A stretch of 64,000 bases of DNA. Origin: Welwitschia mirabilis. Lineage: Eukaryota; Gnetophyta; Gnetopsida; Welwitschiales. The notes beneath the pieces were generated by a model that ran no database searches, was not told the origin of the DNA, and saw only the letters and a program-made list of their open reading frames with translations. The position numbers were made by a program, and so were the translations under genes. Below are positions 62,107 to 64,000 of the stretch, one piece after another; positions within the stretch are counted from its first letter, which is position 1, and each line of letters starts with the position of its first letter. The stretch is from the NCBI GenBank assembly GCA_051453625.1, contig JBOZIK010000001.1:214729914-214793913 (forward strand), given 5' to 3'.

Positions 62107-63290
62107 AAGATTTATAAAGTGGTCTTATAGCATATAAAATGAATCTCATACAAGATGGAGTCTTAAAAAAAACCTATTACATTTAAGGCAAGTTAAAGCA
62201 CAAAATAAAGTTCAAAAAAAAAGTCAAAGAAAGAATAGAAAGAAGATAACTTTGATGATGAAGATGAGGAACTTTATTTAATCATGAAAAGAATAAAGAA
62301 AATTCTTGCACAGAAATACAACAAAATAGGAGAATTTAGAAAACCATCTAAATTCTAAGCAAAAGGTAACTTTAAATGTAATTCTTTTAGTAATACTTCT
62401 TTTTCTGATGTTTCAAAAATAGAATGTTGAATTTGTGGAGGACAAGAACATATAGCCTCAAAATATCCTAGTACTAACAAAATGTAGGATCAGGAACCAA
62501 AAAAAAAAAANNNNNNNNNNNNNNNNNNNNNNNNNNNNNNNNNNNNNNNNNNNNNNNNNNNNNNNNNNNNNNNNNNNNNNNNNNNNNNNNNNNNNNNNNN
62601 NNNNNNNNNNNNNNNNNNNNNNNNNNNNNNNNNNNNNNNNNNNNNNNNNNNNNNNNNNNNNNNNNNNNNNNNNNNNNNNNNNNNNNNNNNNNNNNNNNNN
62701 NNNNNNNNNNNNNNNNNNNNNNNNNNNNNNNNNNNNNNNNNNNNNNNNNNNNNNNNNNNNNNNNNNNNNNNNNNNNNNNNNNNNNNNNNNNNNNNNNNNN
62801 NNNNNNNNNNNNNNNNNNNNNNNNNNNNNNNNNNNNNNNNNNNNNNNNNNNNNNNNNNNNNNNNNNNNNNNNNNNNNNNNNNNNNNNNNNNNNNNNNNNN
62901 NNNNNNNNNNNNNNNNNNNNNNNNNNNNNNNNNNNNNNNNNNNNNNNNNNNNNNNNNNNNNNNNNNNNNNNNNNNNNNNNNNNNNNNNNNNCATCTGATG
63001 ATGAGAAATCTCATCCTTCCTTCATGATTTTTGTATACTTTTAAGAAGAAGATGATGAAAGAGAAGAAGAATATAATTCAGAAAGTAAGGATGATACAAG
63101 TATGAGTATTCAAGAAAGACAAGAACTATTAGATTCAAAAAGGTTCAATGAGAAATTAACCTAAGGAAAAAAGACTTTGAGTATCATGCTTGGATGATGT
63201 AGAAATTCAAATGACAAGATTGGCTTGAATACAAAGAAGCTTCTACTGTAACTTTAGCTACCTTTGTTGATGAATGAAATTATATACCAA
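62107..63290 (+). pseudogene. gag: SIR3 gag, C-terminal part
   Basis: Resumes with sequence aligned to SIR1 from about 3418 (aaatgaatctcatacaagrtg). The zinc knuckle at 62424-62470 reads a stop then ICGGQEHIASKYP: first Cys kept, last Cys lost. A 481-N gap at 62511-62991 removes the region after it. Beyond are an acidic stretch (63045-63110, EEDDEREEEYNSESKDD) and the KKTLSIMLG-like motif (63170-63195) seen at the Gag C-terminus of SIR1. Confidence 0.8.
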
Positions 63291-63735
63291 GTTATGAACA
63301 TTAGCATTTACAAAGAATATCATTTTCTATTATTATTATAACAGAGGTTATTATCAATATAGATATCCAATGAAATTTAAAAACAAGCATTATATTAACA
63401 ATGCCAAAAGGCATAGTAGAATGATACATCATTTTATATAGAATAGACCAAGAAATGTTTGGATACCAAAAGCAAAACCAGCACTCATAACATAAACCAC
63501 CTTATGAGGTACTTCTAATAATGAAATCAAATGTTTATTAAGAAAAACAAGAGAAGTAAAGAATTGACATGAAAATAGGGACTTAATATAGCTCAAAAGG
63601 CATAATAAAGACATCATAATACAAGATACCATTGATCTACTTATGATGTAGTTACAAAATCTCAAGGCTAGAAAAGTCATGATTATTGATCCAAGAACTT
63701 GGAAATTGAAAATTGCCCAATCAGGTAAGTAAACA
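63291..63735 (+). pseudogene. SIR3 protease/integrase/RNase H remnant, further shortened
   Basis: Contains a ruined second knuckle (63320-63375, YYYYNRGYYQYRYP), a linker with WIPKAKPALIT, then at once KCLLRKTREVKN and a stop followed by HENRDLI, i.e. the WH region; the protease core with W-Y-x-D-S is missing. The second part of the zinc-binding region is also gone. RHNKDIIIQDTID (63596-63640) marks the same RNase H-side join as in SIR1 and SIR2. So SIR3 carries the ancestral deletion plus at least two more. Confidence 0.7.
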
Positions 63736-64000
63736 AGTCATATGTTTCAATTTCTCAACTTTACATTATATTTATCTTATGACTTGAGATTATTATTAGA
63801 TGTAGTTAGATGTAGTTAAAGTTAAACTATGTGCTTGATATTTATTTCTTTGAAGTACTATTGTTATAGTTATAGGTCTTTTTTAAAAAATCTAGAACTT
63901 CTATTATAGACATATTTAGTTTTATAGACATCTCTGGATAAGATGTAATAAGATGCATAAACATCTTGAAACTATATCTCTTAAGTTTAGCAGACATCTT
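63736..64000 (+). other. SIR3 spacer with AGACATCT repeats (cut by window end)
   Basis: Homologous to 5331-5640 of SIR1. tagacatatt, tagacatctc and cagacatctt occur at 63906-64000. Confidence 0.65.

Larger units (their letters stand above)
1556..62991. other. Assembly gaps (29 N-runs)
   Basis: About 10 N: 3209, 24271, 29260, 32185, 36399. Exactly 100 N: 1556, 9422, 10661, 12553, 15726, 18529, 19676, 22694, 34843, 39491, 41008, 51277, 51607, 60111. Other sizes: 2113-2699, 9798-10323, 14707-14870, 24569-25152, 26338-26532, 30702-31248, 38215-38775, 51965-52115, 57938-58194, 62511-62991. The larger ones fall mostly in LTRs, where copies are hard to separate. Features spanning them have uncertain length. 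Confidence 0.95.
47578..64000 (+). mobile_element. SIR3: Sirevirus-type element split by GYP4, continuing past window
   Basis: Third copy of the SIR family, plus strand: 5' LTR 47578-49248, PBS, gag start 49301-49902, then the 12.2-kb GYP4, then gag from 62107, a shortened protease/integrase region and the RNase H tail to about 63730, and the palindrome-rich spacer at the window end. The extra ORF and 3' LTR lie beyond 64000. It lacks RT and integrase like its relatives and has lost further parts of protease. The left flank is gaaat (47573-47577). Confidence 0.85.

Noticed and set aside
1-64000. Intact host genes, rRNA, functional tRNA
   Set aside because: None found on either strand; all readable protein similarity is to transposable elements.

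Overview
This window is repeat-rich DNA from a land-plant nuclear genome, very probably a flowering plant. It is strongly AT-rich, CpG-poor and cut by 29 N-gaps. I find no intact host gene, no rRNA or functional tRNA gene and nothing bacterial. Almost every base outside the gaps can be assigned to old, inactivated LTR retrotransposons and one LINE fragment. The species cannot be named from the sequence. Coding remnants are full of TAA, TAG and TGA at places where the families normally have Gln or Trp codons, and CG has mostly become TG or CA, as expected from long decay of methylated DNA.

I use working names. GYP1 (1-45131, minus strand) is an Athila/Tat-like Ty3/gypsy element with recognisable gag, protease, RT, RNase H and integrase. 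It is the host for three later insertions: SIR1 (251-10378, plus) in its 3' region, GYP2 (14439-29824, plus) in its RT, and SIR2 (29994-39856, minus) in the same RT gene. GYP2 in turn contains GYP3 (17237-26208, minus). To the right, a LINE reverse-transcriptase fragment (45132-47577, minus) abuts SIR3 (47578 to beyond 64000, plus), and SIR3 is split by GYP4 (49903-62106, plus). Target-site duplications, PBS and PPT sites and reading continuity across the insertions support this order. The SIR2 duplication AAAAT is perfect; those of SIR1, GYP2 and GYP4 match at 4 of 5 bases.

SIR1, SIR2 and SIR3 are Ty1/copia Sirevirus-type elements: a Met-tRNA PBS, UBN2-type gag, CCHC knuckle, copia protease, palindrome clusters in the LTR, and an extra proline-rich ORF before the 3' LTR. 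All three lack the integrase core, RT and most of RNase H, joined at what looks like the same place, so they seem to be one non-autonomous family. GYP2, GYP3 and GYP4 use an Asp-tRNA PBS like GYP1 but lack pol. GYP2 and GYP4 carry an unrecognised conserved coding region, whose C-terminal part also follows protease in GYP3.

Thirteen of the fourteen 100-N gaps are flanked by near-identical direct repeats, which looks like unmerged overlapping contig ends. Lengths and copy numbers near gaps should therefore be read with care.
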